The notes below the pieces were generated by a model. It had not been told where the DNA came from. It did not search any database and worked only from the letters and a program-made list of their open reading frames with translations. This document shows, piece after piece, positions 8,043 to 15,199 of a DNA stretch of 64,000 bases (positions are counted from its first letter, which is position 1; each line of letters opens with the position of its first letter). Source of the stretch: Haloferax sp046557615 (lineage in GTDB: Archaea; Halobacteriota; Halobacteria; Halobacteriales; Haloferacaceae). The DNA lies in the NCBI RefSeq assembly GCF_046557615.1, contig NZ_JBKIII010000001.1, forward strand, positions 992,001 to 1,056,000, read 5' to 3'. A program made the translations under genes and the position numbers.

Positions 8043-8990
8043 CTACTGCCGACCGCGAGGAATCCACGAGTCGCAGGCTTCCATGTCCTGCATCATCTCG
8101 TCGTGGGCCGAACAGTACGGCTGGAGACCACTGGAAGTTCGGACGTACTCGAAGTACGTGCAGTTGCCGCAGTATCGGTCACCGACTCCCTCGGGTTGTG
8201 CTCGGGACTGCTGCTGTGTCTGGGACTGTGCCTGCCGTGTCCCGTTTTGCTGGGTTGGGCTGGCCGAAGGCGACGACCCGATTTGGTCGACAGACTGTGG
8301 CTGTGCCGATGCCGTCTGTTGGTCGTCAAGTGGTGAGGTGATTTGTTCGGCTTCGGTCCCGCCGTCGGTAGCGTTCGCCGCGGGTGTGTTGGTCTGCGTT
8401 TCGACCTCCCCATCGGGCGTGCCGCCGAGGAAACCGATGCCGCCGAGTCCGCCGCGAACCGTCTTTTCGACTTCGACGATACGCGTCTCGCCTTTCTTCG
8501 TGACCTGCACCGTGGCCGTGCCGCCGGGGTCGTTGCGCGTCTTGAAGTTCGCAACGCCGACAAACAGACACCAGAAGGTGGTGAGTGTGCCGAAGAAGTA
8601 GACGGCAACCGTCTCTAACGTCAGGTCCGCCAGACCTGCGCCGCAGGTTGCCCCCGACCACTGGCACGGGTAGGCGTGCGAGAAGAGCGCGACACCGAGA
8701 ATCGCAACACTCGCACCGATAACTGCCGCGGCGCGGGTTCGCGCGCTCGCGGGAAGTACAGTGAACACACCGAGGAACACCGCAGGTACACCAATTCCTC
8801 CGAGGATGCCCCCGAGTTCTCGTGCCTCACCGAGTGTCGCACCACCAGACGTGTAGAGGTCCGTCGTTGCGACCACAATGCCCGCGATGACGAGCAGTAC
8901 CCCGGCGAGGAACACACCAAGTCCCAGGGACAGCCGTCGGAGACTTGGCCCGCCGCGGCCACCGTGATATGCCTCCGATAGACTAGTCAT
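8043..8990 (-). CDS. Membrane protein with Q/S-rich linker and C-terminal cysteine module (DUF7139-like)
   Basis: 315 aa. The first 150 residues contain four hydrophobic segments (LGVFLAGVLLVIAGIVVATT, VPAVFLGVFTVLPA, AAVIGASVAILGVALFS, VAVYFFGTLTTFWCLFVGVA). A soluble beta-like piece (TVQVTKKGETRIVEVEKTV) follows, then a low-complexity Gln/Ser/Thr linker of about 90 residues. The C-terminus has a small Cys/His module (YCGNCTYFEYV, YCSAHDEMM, CDSWIPRG) that could bind zinc. The family name is recalled. The promoter shares a 13-bp element at identical spacing with the gene at 51377-51670. Function unknown. Confidence 0.72.
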   Translation of the reverse strand: MTSLSEAYHGGRGGPSLRRLSLGLGVFLAGVLLVIAGIVVATTDLYTSGGATLGEARELGGILGGIGVPAVFLGVFTVLPASARTRAAAVIGASVAILGVALFSHAYPCQWSGATCGAGLADLTLETVAVYFFGTLTTFWCLFVGVANFKTRNDPGGTATVQVTKKGETRIVEVEKTVRGGLGGIGFLGGTPDGEVETQTNTPAANATDGGTEAEQITSPLDDQQTASAQPQSVDQIGSSPSASPTQQNGTRQAQSQTQQQSRAQPEGVGDRYCGNCTYFEYVRTSSGLQPYCSAHDEMMQDMEACDSWIPRGRQ

Positions 8991-9011
8991 AGACCTGCCT
9001 ACGAAACGGGT

Positions 9012-9035
9012 CCCTAAAACGATGCGTCAGACATT
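9012..9035 (-). promoter_or_regulatory. Promoter of the DUF7139-like gene with a TGTCTGACGCA element
   Basis: On the minus strand a TATA-like CGTTTTAGGG lies about 28 bases before the ATG at 8990, suggesting a leaderless or nearly leaderless transcript. Directly upstream sits AATGTCTGACGCA (9023-9035), beginning 33 bases from the start codon. The identical 13-mer is at the same 33-base distance before the gene at 51670. Confidence 0.5.
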
Positions 9036-9088
9036 TGTCCGAAAGTATACACATTTTGCCAATAAACCAGCGTGTTGTGTCTGTATCC

Positions 9089-9115
9089 GATGATAATCTC
9101 GAAGGGATTATCATC
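9089..9115. repeat. Perfect 10-bp inverted repeat before the DUF5789-like gene
   Basis: Arms GATGATAATC (9089-9098) and GATTATCATC (9106-9115) are separated by 7 bases (TCGAAGG). The repeat ends 21 bases before the ATG at 9137 and lies downstream of a TATA-like GTATACACATTTT (9044-9056), so it would be within the leader or cover the transcription start. It could be an operator for a dimeric repressor or an mRNA hairpin over the translation start. Confidence 0.6.
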
Positions 9116-9136
9116 CGCGGTAGCCAACCCCCGCCC

Positions 9137-9418
9137 ATGGCTGACGAGGAAGCAGACGAGGCACCCGCAGTTGAACTCGGAGAGGGCGAGTCCGTCGAGG
9201 GCGCACCTCTCGCACGCGTGGCCTCCCGACTGACCTGGCCCCAAGAAAAGAGCAGCATCCTGAACAAGGAAGGCGACGCAGTCGTTCGGACGCCCGCTGG
9301 CCCGCAGACGCTCGAAGCGGTACTCGAATCGGTTGACGAGACCTACTTCGACACCCGACAGACGTTCATGAACGACTGCTTGGACGTCATCGGACGCGAG
9401 CCAGTCCAGACGGAATAA
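9137..9418 (+). CDS. Small acidic DUF5789-like protein
   Basis: 93 aa. The first 20 residues are highly acidic (MADEEADEAPAVELGEGE); the rest contains RLTWPQEKSSILNKEGD and a C-terminal helix (TRQTFMNDCLDVIG). The choice of ATG at 9137 avoids an upstream extension that crosses the inverted repeat. Its stop is 2 bases before the next gene, so it heads a compact unit with the CPBP and GrpB genes. No motif gives a function. Family name from memory. Confidence 0.72.
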   Translation: MADEEADEAPAVELGEGESVEGAPLARVASRLTWPQEKSSILNKEGDAVVRTPAGPQTLEAVLESVDETYFDTRQTFMNDCLDVIGREPVQTE

Positions 9419-9420
9419 CG

Positions 9421-10092
9421 GTGTTGCGCCGTCGGATTTCTGACCTTCCGTGGCTCTATCGCGCCCTTCTCGTCGGGGGTGTCGTCGGGGCCGCGTGGAG
9501 TCTCTGGCCGATTCCCGGCGGCAGTCTCACCTACCGTGCGGTCCACGACGCACTGCTGTTTATCCTCATCCCCGGAGCGCTTGCGGTCTCTCACGGCCGA
9601 AACCTCGGCTGGAACGTCAACCGTGCCGCGCTCCGAAACACCGTTCTTCTCGCACTGTTCGTACTCCCGTTCTATCTCGTCGGGTCGTCGCTCCCGACGA
9701 TTCGGGCGTACTATCCGATGTGGCACACTTCGACGAATCTCGTGGACTTTCTCCCCCACGCCGCCCAGCAATTGCTGGTCGTCGTCGCGGCCGAGACGTA
9801 CTATCGAGGACTCCTGTGCGTTGGCGTCCGCGAAATCGGGCGAAAAAGCGCGCTCATCAGTCCGATTCTCTACGCGTTCCACCACTTCGGCAAGCCACCG
9901 ATTGAAATCGTTCTCTCGGCCCCGACGGACGTGCTATTCGGCCTGGTCGATTACGAGAGTGACTCGATTCTCCCCTCAATCGTCGCCCACGGCTTCGGCC
10001 TGATTCTCCTCGATTGGTTGGTACTCCACCCGCCGCTGTTCCCACCGGAAGACGTGATTGCGGCGCTTCAGTGGCTCCCGATTCCGATATGA
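9421..10092 (+). CDS. CPBP (Abi/CAAX-type) intramembrane metalloprotease-like protein
   Basis: 223 aa, GTG start, about six to seven hydrophobic helices. The three CPBP motifs can be aligned: AAETYYRG near residue 125 (family EExxxR, with the first Glu replaced by Ala), FHHFGK near 155, and IVAHGFGLILL near 190. CPBP proteins are Rce1-like membrane proteases involved in prenyl-CAAX processing, bacteriocin maturation or stress; the substrate here is unknown. The loss of the first Glu could lower activity. It is linked to DUF5789 upstream by 2 bases and overlaps grpB downstream by 4. Confidence 0.72.
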   Translation: MLRRRISDLPWLYRALLVGGVVGAAWSLWPIPGGSLTYRAVHDALLFILIPGALAVSHGRNLGWNVNRAALRNTVLLALFVLPFYLVGSSLPTIRAYYPMWHTSTNLVDFLPHAAQQLLVVVAAETYYRGLLCVGVREIGRKSALISPILYAFHHFGKPPIEIVLSAPTDVLFGLVDYESDSILPSIVAHGFGLILLDWLVLHPPLFPPEDVIAALQWLPIPI

Positions 10093-10661
10093 GCGACGAG
10101 AATCGTGAGGAGAGTAGAGACGACCCCTCGCTCGGACTCGCACGCGGCACCGTCGAACTCGTTCCATACGACCCCCGATGGAGAGACACCTACGACCGAG
10201 AAGTCGCTCGTCTGGAACCACACATTGGCGAGTACGCCCTCGTCTTCGAACACGTCGGCAGTACGTCGATTCCGGGGCTCGCCGCCAAGCCGGTTCTCGA
10301 TATGCTCGTTCTCGTCTCCGACCTCGACGAGACCGACGCTCTTGCCCATGAACTCGAACAACTGGGTTACGAAGAACGCGACAACGACGACGTTCAAGAC
10401 CGTAGATTCTTCGCTCGCGGCCCCGAATCCTGCCGGACGCATTACCAGAGTGTGACCGAACGCGGGAGCGACTGCCATCGAGAACAGGTCGTATTTCGAG
10501 ATGCACTCCGCGCCGATTCTGGGTTGAGAGATGAGTACGAATCGCTCAAGCGTGACCTCGAATCTGCACATCGAGAAAATCGAGCATCGTACACCGCTGC
10601 CAAAGCATCGTTCATCCAGTCCGTCCTCGACTCTGCATCCGACGACTTCGACCCAGTTTGA
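10089..10661 (+). CDS. GrpB-family nucleotidyltransferase-like protein
   Basis: 190 aa from the ATG at 10089, which overlaps the preceding stop (ATGA). GrpB signatures are clear: VELVPYDPRW near 21, FEHVGSTSIPGLAAKPVLDM near 53-73 (GSTSxPGLxxKPxxD), and HREQVVFRDALRAD near 135 with a C-terminal YTAAKASFIQSVL. The GST/KPxxD core belongs to the nucleotidyltransferase (MNT-like) fold, with a possible catalytic Asp in VLDM. Function in archaea is unproven; some relatives are fused to dephospho-CoA kinase. Overlap with the CPBP gene indicates co-expression. Confidence 0.88.
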   Translation: MSDENREESRDDPSLGLARGTVELVPYDPRWRDTYDREVARLEPHIGEYALVFEHVGSTSIPGLAAKPVLDMLVLVSDLDETDALAHELEQLGYEERDNDDVQDRRFFARGPESCRTHYQSVTERGSDCHREQVVFRDALRADSGLRDEYESLKRDLESAHRENRASYTAAKASFIQSVLDSASDDFDPV

Positions 10662-10718
10662 TTGTGTGGACACGGCACACTACCATACCTTTTGGTCGCT
10701 CCGGGTCCAAACGTCGCT

Positions 10719-11174
10719 ATGGCACTTCCAATCGACCCGTCCGCTATCGCTCCGGAAGACATCGGTGAAGAGCGCGCCGTCCTCGAAATGAGTCACGAAG
10801 ACGCCATCGAACACGTCCGCGAGGCGTTCACGGACGCTGGCTTTGGCGTCGCAACCGAGTTCTCACCCTCCGAGATGCTCAACGAGAAAATCGGTGCCGA
10901 CCGCGACCCGTACTACGTCCTCGGTGCCTGTAACCCGACAATGGCCGACCGCGCCCTCGACGCGACGGACAAGAAGATGGGCGGTCTCTTCCCCTGTAAC
11001 GTGGTTATTTGGGAAGAAGAACCCGGCAAGCAAGTCGTCTACCACGTGAGCATCATGCGCGTCGCCCGCCTCGTGGGGATGGCCCCCGACGACGACACGA
11101 TGGCCGACGTCATCGCCGATACGGGCGAACTCGTCGAGAAGGCCTTTGCCAACCTCGACGCTGTCGAAGCCTAA
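10719..11174 (+). CDS. DUF302 domain protein
   Basis: 151 aa. The frame could begin upstream at 10662, but the extra residues (MCGHGTLPYLL) do not fit and MALPIDPS is a normal start. DUF302 features are visible: SHEDAIEHVREAFTDAGFGV near 25-45, YYVLGACNPTMADRALD near 67-83, and FPCNVVIWEE near 91. DUF302 folds as a swapped alpha/beta dimer found with sulfur and redox genes in some genomes; no partner is evident here. It stands alone behind grpB with a 57-bp gap. Confidence 0.85.
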   Translation: MALPIDPSAIAPEDIGEERAVLEMSHEDAIEHVREAFTDAGFGVATEFSPSEMLNEKIGADRDPYYVLGACNPTMADRALDATDKKMGGLFPCNVVIWEEEPGKQVVYHVSIMRVARLVGMAPDDDTMADVIADTGELVEKAFANLDAVEA

Positions 11175-11214
11175 GTACACGAAAGTCGTCTGGGCGTCGG
11201 CCCACGACTCGACC

Positions 11215-11376
11215 TTATTCTTCCAGCGCGTCCGCGATGCGCCCGATATCGCTGCGAATCTTGTAGAGCAGATAGAGTCCAGCGACTGCGGCGGCGACTG
11301 GGAGTAGCAAGCCGATTCCGTAGATGAGGAAGATGATGAGTAACTCTGGACCACCGGGAATCTGGAGGGGCAACAT
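11215..11376 (-). CDS. Small single-span membrane protein
   Basis: 53 aa if begun at MLPLQIPGG (an in-frame start nine codons upstream is less natural). The N-terminal IPGGPELLIIFLIYGIGLLLPVAAAVAGLYLLYKI is one long or two short membrane helices, followed by an amphipathic, charged tail (RSDIGRIADALEE). The pattern of Pro-Gly-Gly-Pro-Glu-Leu before the helix resembles TatA-like or small haloarchaeal membrane peptides, but it lacks a TatA Gly-hinge signature I would trust. Function unknown. Confidence 0.6.
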   Translation of the reverse strand: MLPLQIPGGPELLIIFLIYGIGLLLPVAAAVAGLYLLYKIRSDIGRIADALEE

Positions 11377-11460
11377 GGTCAACACAGGTTGACAGAGTGT
11401 CAAAAAGATTCGGTCAGGCGGATTCGGTGACGGTGAAACGAGAACGAGTGCGTGAACGGA

Positions 11461-12126
11461 CTAGTCGCGCCGAAGCACGACCAGCGCAACTGCAAGAAGT
11501 GCGACCAACGCACTCACGGGTCCGAATCCGGGAGCCATCGAGAACGTCGGTTTCTCACTGCGGGCGTAGATGCGATTGTCGTTGAACGCTTCGGAGCCGC
11601 TCTCGTGCCACTCGGCGGTGTTGCCATCGACCACGTCCGCGTTCGAGTCGGTGATTTCGCCGGGCATCGTCAGGTAGTAATCGACCGACATGCCGCTGGT
11701 TATCGACTGCGAGAAGTCGGTCTCTGTTTCGGCGGCGGCCGCTTCATCGACGAAGTTCATATCTTCGTAGACGAGTTCTCCGTCTTCGGTGGTGACGCTG
11801 ATTCCATCGTCAGCGGTCGGGATGAAGTCCGTCCGCGTCAGCGTCATCGTCACGGTATCGCCGTTGTACTCTTCGGAGTACTCGATTTGTTCGCGCTCGG
11901 TTTCGTTGAGGTCACTGAGAATCGAGTCTTCGACGCTCTCGTATCCTTCCTCCTCGGCGGCTTCTTCGAGATAGCCGTAGGCCGTCCGAGTCATGTTGAT
12001 TTGATACGTCTGTTCGGCGATGCTGCCGTCGCCGTTGACCGTGGAGTGAACCGTCACTTGGGCACAGCCAGCGAGAAGTAGGAGAAGTGCGAGACCAGCG
12101 AAGGCCGCTGTCTTTCGGTGGACCAT
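11461..12126 (-). CDS. Surface lipoprotein with C-terminal PGF-CTERM sorting signal
   Basis: 221 aa. The N-terminus is a lipoprotein signal (FAGLALLLLLAGC, lipobox LAGC with Cys near residue 21). The mature domain is acidic (TVNGDGSIAEQTYQINM, GYLEEAAEEEGYESVEDSI). The C-terminus ends APGFGPVSALVALLAVALVV followed by LRRD, which is the PGF motif, hydrophobic helix and basic tail recognised by archaeosortase A. PGF-CTERM proteins are cut and given a C-terminal lipid. Having an N-terminal lipobox as well would anchor both ends. It follows no operon partner closely. The dual signal is read directly from the sequence; processing is inferred. Confidence 0.8.
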   Translation of the reverse strand: MVHRKTAAFAGLALLLLLAGCAQVTVHSTVNGDGSIAEQTYQINMTRTAYGYLEEAAEEEGYESVEDSILSDLNETEREQIEYSEEYNGDTVTMTLTRTDFIPTADDGISVTTEDGELVYEDMNFVDEAAAAETETDFSQSITSGMSVDYYLTMPGEITDSNADVVDGNTAEWHESGSEAFNDNRIYARSEKPTFSMAPGFGPVSALVALLAVALVVLRRD

Positions 12127-12189
12127 TTGTGTGACTATCCAGCCAGCGGCGTTAATAGCTATCTGCCGAGAACGTCAGCAAAGAGAGAC

Positions 12190-13452
12190 TTACTCGAAGT
12201 CGAAAATATTCGTCTGCAACCCGGCGGCCATCGTGGATTTCCGGCGGAGGTCGGCGAGCGAGACGGGCAGATAGTTCACCACGTCGCGCATTGCGTCACC
12301 GAACGTCTCTGCGGTCGCATGCTCGCCCTCGAAGGCGTGGCGAATCGACTCACGAATCTGCCAGACACCCACAGGACCCCAGTACTCGTCGGAGACGTGC
12401 CGGAGGACGAGCGCCTTCGCCTGCTTTCCCCGATCCTGAAGGTGTTCGAGGACGCCGAGGCGGGAGGCGTGATACGCGCCAGCCGTCTCGTTCACGTAGC
12501 CGGAGCGGCCTTCGTAGCCTTCGGAGTCGGCGGCGAGGTACATCCCCGCCTGCGGGTCGGGGTTCCAGACACTGCCGGGTGCCTTCATCTCCACCAACTC
12601 GAACTCCCAGCGACCGGGCGCGAGGATGACCCAGAAGGCGTTGCCGATGAACTCGTTGCGGTAGACCTCCACCGAGTCGATGGTGTCGCTGTGTTTGACC
12701 GTCCCTCTGAGATATTTTCCAAGGGTGTCGTCCACGGCCGTAATCGACCACCGGGTGGGGACGAGTCGCCGTTGTTGGGTCTGTCCCAGTGCGCCCGCCG
12801 AGAGGATGGTGTTGATGTCGTACACGTCGAACCCGCGGCGGTAGAGGTAGGTCATCGCCCCCTGTGCGTTCCAGTCGTCGTCTTCGAGCGTCTTCTGGAC
12901 GAGTTTCGGGACGTGCGGGTTTTCGGCGAGGTCTGCGGAGGTTGCACGGGCGCGCGGGCCGACCGGTGTCGCCACGTCGTCAGAAGTCGCGTCGAAGTCG
13001 AGACTCGGTGTGCCATCGAGACCGATTTCGACCGTCACGGGTCTGTCGCTGATGGCGACTTCGCGCTGGGTGCCGAGAAAGCCGTCCCACGAGTCGGCGA
13101 CGTTCGTCACCTTCGTACTCTGATTCGAATTGAGAAGCGAGGTCCGGCGCTCGAACACGTCGGAGATACTGACGCCCTCGGTGTACCACCCGGCGCTGGT
13201 CTCGAAGCTTCCGGCGTCTTCGTCGTGGCCGACGGGAGAGAGAATTCCCGTCGAGACGCGCGGGTAGTTCGAGCGCCCGACGAAGATAGAGGGTGAAACA
13301 CCGCCGTAGAGCGAGTCACCTTGAACCGTCTCCTCGAACCGGTCTTGGAAGGTTTCGAGGTGGTCGAGGATGCCGTAGGACTTCTCTTGGGCGAGGCGGC
13401 GACGCTCGGCGCGCTCGTCTCGCTCGATGTCCATGTACTCGTCGAGCTTCAC
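12190..13452 (-). CDS. nreA: DNA repair protein NreA
   Basis: 420 aa. Motifs match the archaeal Nre family: GVSPSIFVGRSNYPRVSTG near residue 50, LVPTRWSITAVDDTLGKYL near 230, and APGRWEFELVEMKAPGSVW near 275. The last eight residues, QTNIFDFE, form a PCNA-interacting (PIP) motif (QxxIxxF). NreA was shown in Haloferax to act in DNA repair with PCNA after mitomycin C damage. It starts with ATG at 13452 and is a minus-strand neighbour of tfb with a 60-bp gap, so the two may share transcription from the tfb promoter. Confidence 0.92.
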   Translation of the reverse strand: MKLDEYMDIERDERAERRRLAQEKSYGILDHLETFQDRFEETVQGDSLYGGVSPSIFVGRSNYPRVSTGILSPVGHDEDAGSFETSAGWYTEGVSISDVFERRTSLLNSNQSTKVTNVADSWDGFLGTQREVAISDRPVTVEIGLDGTPSLDFDATSDDVATPVGPRARATSADLAENPHVPKLVQKTLEDDDWNAQGAMTYLYRRGFDVYDINTILSAGALGQTQQRRLVPTRWSITAVDDTLGKYLRGTVKHSDTIDSVEVYRNEFIGNAFWVILAPGRWEFELVEMKAPGSVWNPDPQAGMYLAADSEGYEGRSGYVNETAGAYHASRLGVLEHLQDRGKQAKALVLRHVSDEYWGPVGVWQIRESIRHAFEGEHATAETFGDAMRDVVNYLPVSLADLRRKSTMAAGLQTNIFDFE

Positions 13453-13512
13453 ACTCGGAGTGCGCGCTCAGGTACAATGAGTTCTGCGACTGAAGAAGAA
13501 AATCGAAGGACG

Positions 13513-14493
13513 TTAGCTGTGGATGCCCATCGCTTCGATTTGCTCTTGGTAGCGATTCCGGATGGTTACTTCCGTCACCTGCGCAACGTCCGCGACTTCA
13601 CGCTGGGTCTTCTTCTCGTTACAGAGGAGTGATGCAGCGTAGATGGCGGCGGCGGCGTAGCCCGTCGGCGACTTGCCTGAGAGCAGTCCCTTCTCGGCAG
13701 TCGTCTCGATAATCTCGTTCGCCTTGGACTGGACCTCTTTCGAGAGGTCGAGTTCGGACGAGAAGCGAGGGACGTACTTCTTGGGGTCTACCGGTCGCAT
13801 CTCCAGACTGAGTTCCTGGGAGATGTAGCGATACGTCCGCCCGATTTCCTTTCGCTCGACGCGCGAGACTTCTGCAATCTCTTCGAGCGAGCGCGGAATT
13901 CCCTCTTTCCGACAGGCGGCATAGAGGGTTGACGTTGCGACGCCCTCGATAGAACGCCCGCGAATCAGGTCTTCGCTGAGGGCACGTCGGTACATAACCG
14001 AGGCAACCTCGCGGACCGAGCGCGGGACCCCGAGCGCCGAGGCCATGCGGTCGATTTCGCTGAGTGCGAACTGAAGGTTGCGCTCACCGGCGTCCTTGGT
14101 TCGGATACGTTCTTGCCACTTGCGCAGTCGATGCATCTGCGACCGCTTCTTCGAGGAAATCGAACGCCCGTAGGCGTCTTTGTCCTTCCAGTCGATGGTC
14201 GTCGTCAGTCCTTTGTCGTGCATCGTTTCGGTGATGGGTGCACCGACACGCGACTTGGACTGGCGTTCGGAGTGGTTGAACGCACGCCACTCCGGTCCGC
14301 GGTCTATCTCTTCTTCTTCGATGATGATACCGGTCTCTTTGTGAATCAGTTCTCCGTCGCCCGTCCGGACGACTTCTTCGGGGTCGAGGTCGTCGAGGTC
14401 GATGTCGTCGTACCCCTCGTCGCTGTCTTCAGACTCGTCTCCCCACCGAGTCCGATTGGACTCACGCTCCCGCTGGCGAGTAGGCCGTTTCAT
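13513..14493 (-). CDS. tfb: Transcription initiation factor B (TFB) paralogue lacking zinc-ribbon cysteines
   Basis: 326 aa from MKRPTRQRER; an in-frame start 10 codons upstream lies inside the promoter. The B-finger/linker and both cyclin repeats are intact (EWRAFNHSERQSKSRVGAPI, HDKGLTTTIDWKDKDAYGR, VPRSVREVASVMYRRAL, EEIAEVSRVERKEIGRTYRY, GKSPTGYAAAAIYAASLLC). Where normal TFB has a CxxC...CxxC ribbon, this protein reads DLDPEEVVRTGDGELIHKET followed by GIIIEEE, so all four cysteines are gone. The ribbon normally contacts RNA polymerase. Haloarchaea carry several TFBs with divided promoter duties; this one may be specialised. Confidence 0.93.
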   Translation of the reverse strand: MKRPTRQRERESNRTRWGDESEDSDEGYDDIDLDDLDPEEVVRTGDGELIHKETGIIIEEEEIDRGPEWRAFNHSERQSKSRVGAPITETMHDKGLTTTIDWKDKDAYGRSISSKKRSQMHRLRKWQERIRTKDAGERNLQFALSEIDRMASALGVPRSVREVASVMYRRALSEDLIRGRSIEGVATSTLYAACRKEGIPRSLEEIAEVSRVERKEIGRTYRYISQELSLEMRPVDPKKYVPRFSSELDLSKEVQSKANEIIETTAEKGLLSGKSPTGYAAAAIYAASLLCNEKKTQREVADVAQVTEVTIRNRYQEQIEAMGIHS

Positions 14494-14521
14494 CGCATTT
14501 ATATATTGTCTGTTTCCTGCC

Positions 14522-14533
14522 ACTTAAATATTG
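14522..14533 (-). promoter_or_regulatory. Probable promoter of the TFB gene
   Basis: Minus-strand CAATATTTAAGTG gives a good archaeal TATA box about 30-40 bases before the start at 14493. A second very AT-rich stretch (AATATATAAATG, 14497-14508) lies between it and the ATG and would be around the transcription start. On the other strand a weaker CATATA at 14574 could serve rnhA at 14606. Confidence 0.5.
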
Positions 14534-14605
14534 GGCCGGATTTGGGGCGTCTCAACCGAGGGGGCGAACGAACGGCATATACCGTGGCCCAAGCGACATG
14601 AACGT

Positions 14606-15199
14606 ATGCCGACGGTCGAATGCGACCCCGACGAGGCCCGACATCGACTCAAAGATGCGGGCGTCTCGGTGACGCCCGGAAACACCGAACACGAACAGTG
14701 GCGAGCGAAACGAGACGGCGCGACGGCAGTCGCCTACGACGACAAAGTCGTCGTCCAAGGGTCGCAACCGGCGAGTCTCTTAGGACTCATTCAACCCGGC
14801 GGCGGACGCGCACACGTCTATTTCGATGGCGCGAGTCGCGGAAACCCCGGCCCTGCCGCAGTCGGCTGGGCAATCGTCACGAGCAACGGCATCGTCGCCG
14901 AAGGCTCCCGGCGACTCGGGAAGATGACCAACAACCAAGCCGAGTACGAAGCACTCATCGCGGCGCTCACTGCGGCCGTCGAGTACGGCTACGACGAAGT
15001 AGACGTTCGCGGCGATTCGCAACTCATCGTCAAGCAGGTTCGCGGCGAGTGGAACACGAACAACCCCGAACTCCGAGAGCGCCGAGTGAAAGTTCACGAG
15101 TTGCTCCAAAACTTCGACCGCTGGTCGTTAGAACACGTTCCGCGAGAGATAAACGACCGCGCAGACTCACTGGCAAACGAGGCCCTCGACAATGCCTGA
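14606..15199 (+). CDS. rnhA: Ribonuclease HI
   Basis: 197 aa from ATG at 14606. An N-terminal extension of about 65 residues (ECDPDEARHRLKDAGVSV) precedes the RNase H fold. Catalytic residues are visible: Asp in YFDGASRGNPGP near 73, Glu in NNQAEYEALIAAL near 112, Asp in VRGDSQLIVKQV near 134 and Asp in NDRADSLANEAL near 187. This removes RNA from RNA-DNA hybrids; haloarchaeal RnhA of this type was characterised in Halobacterium. It overlaps the next gene by 8 bp and is divergent from tfb. Confidence 0.93.
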   Translation: MPTVECDPDEARHRLKDAGVSVTPGNTEHEQWRAKRDGATAVAYDDKVVVQGSQPASLLGLIQPGGGRAHVYFDGASRGNPGPAAVGWAIVTSNGIVAEGSRRLGKMTNNQAEYEALIAALTAAVEYGYDEVDVRGDSQLIVKQVRGEWNTNNPELRERRVKVHELLQNFDRWSLEHVPREINDRADSLANEALDNA

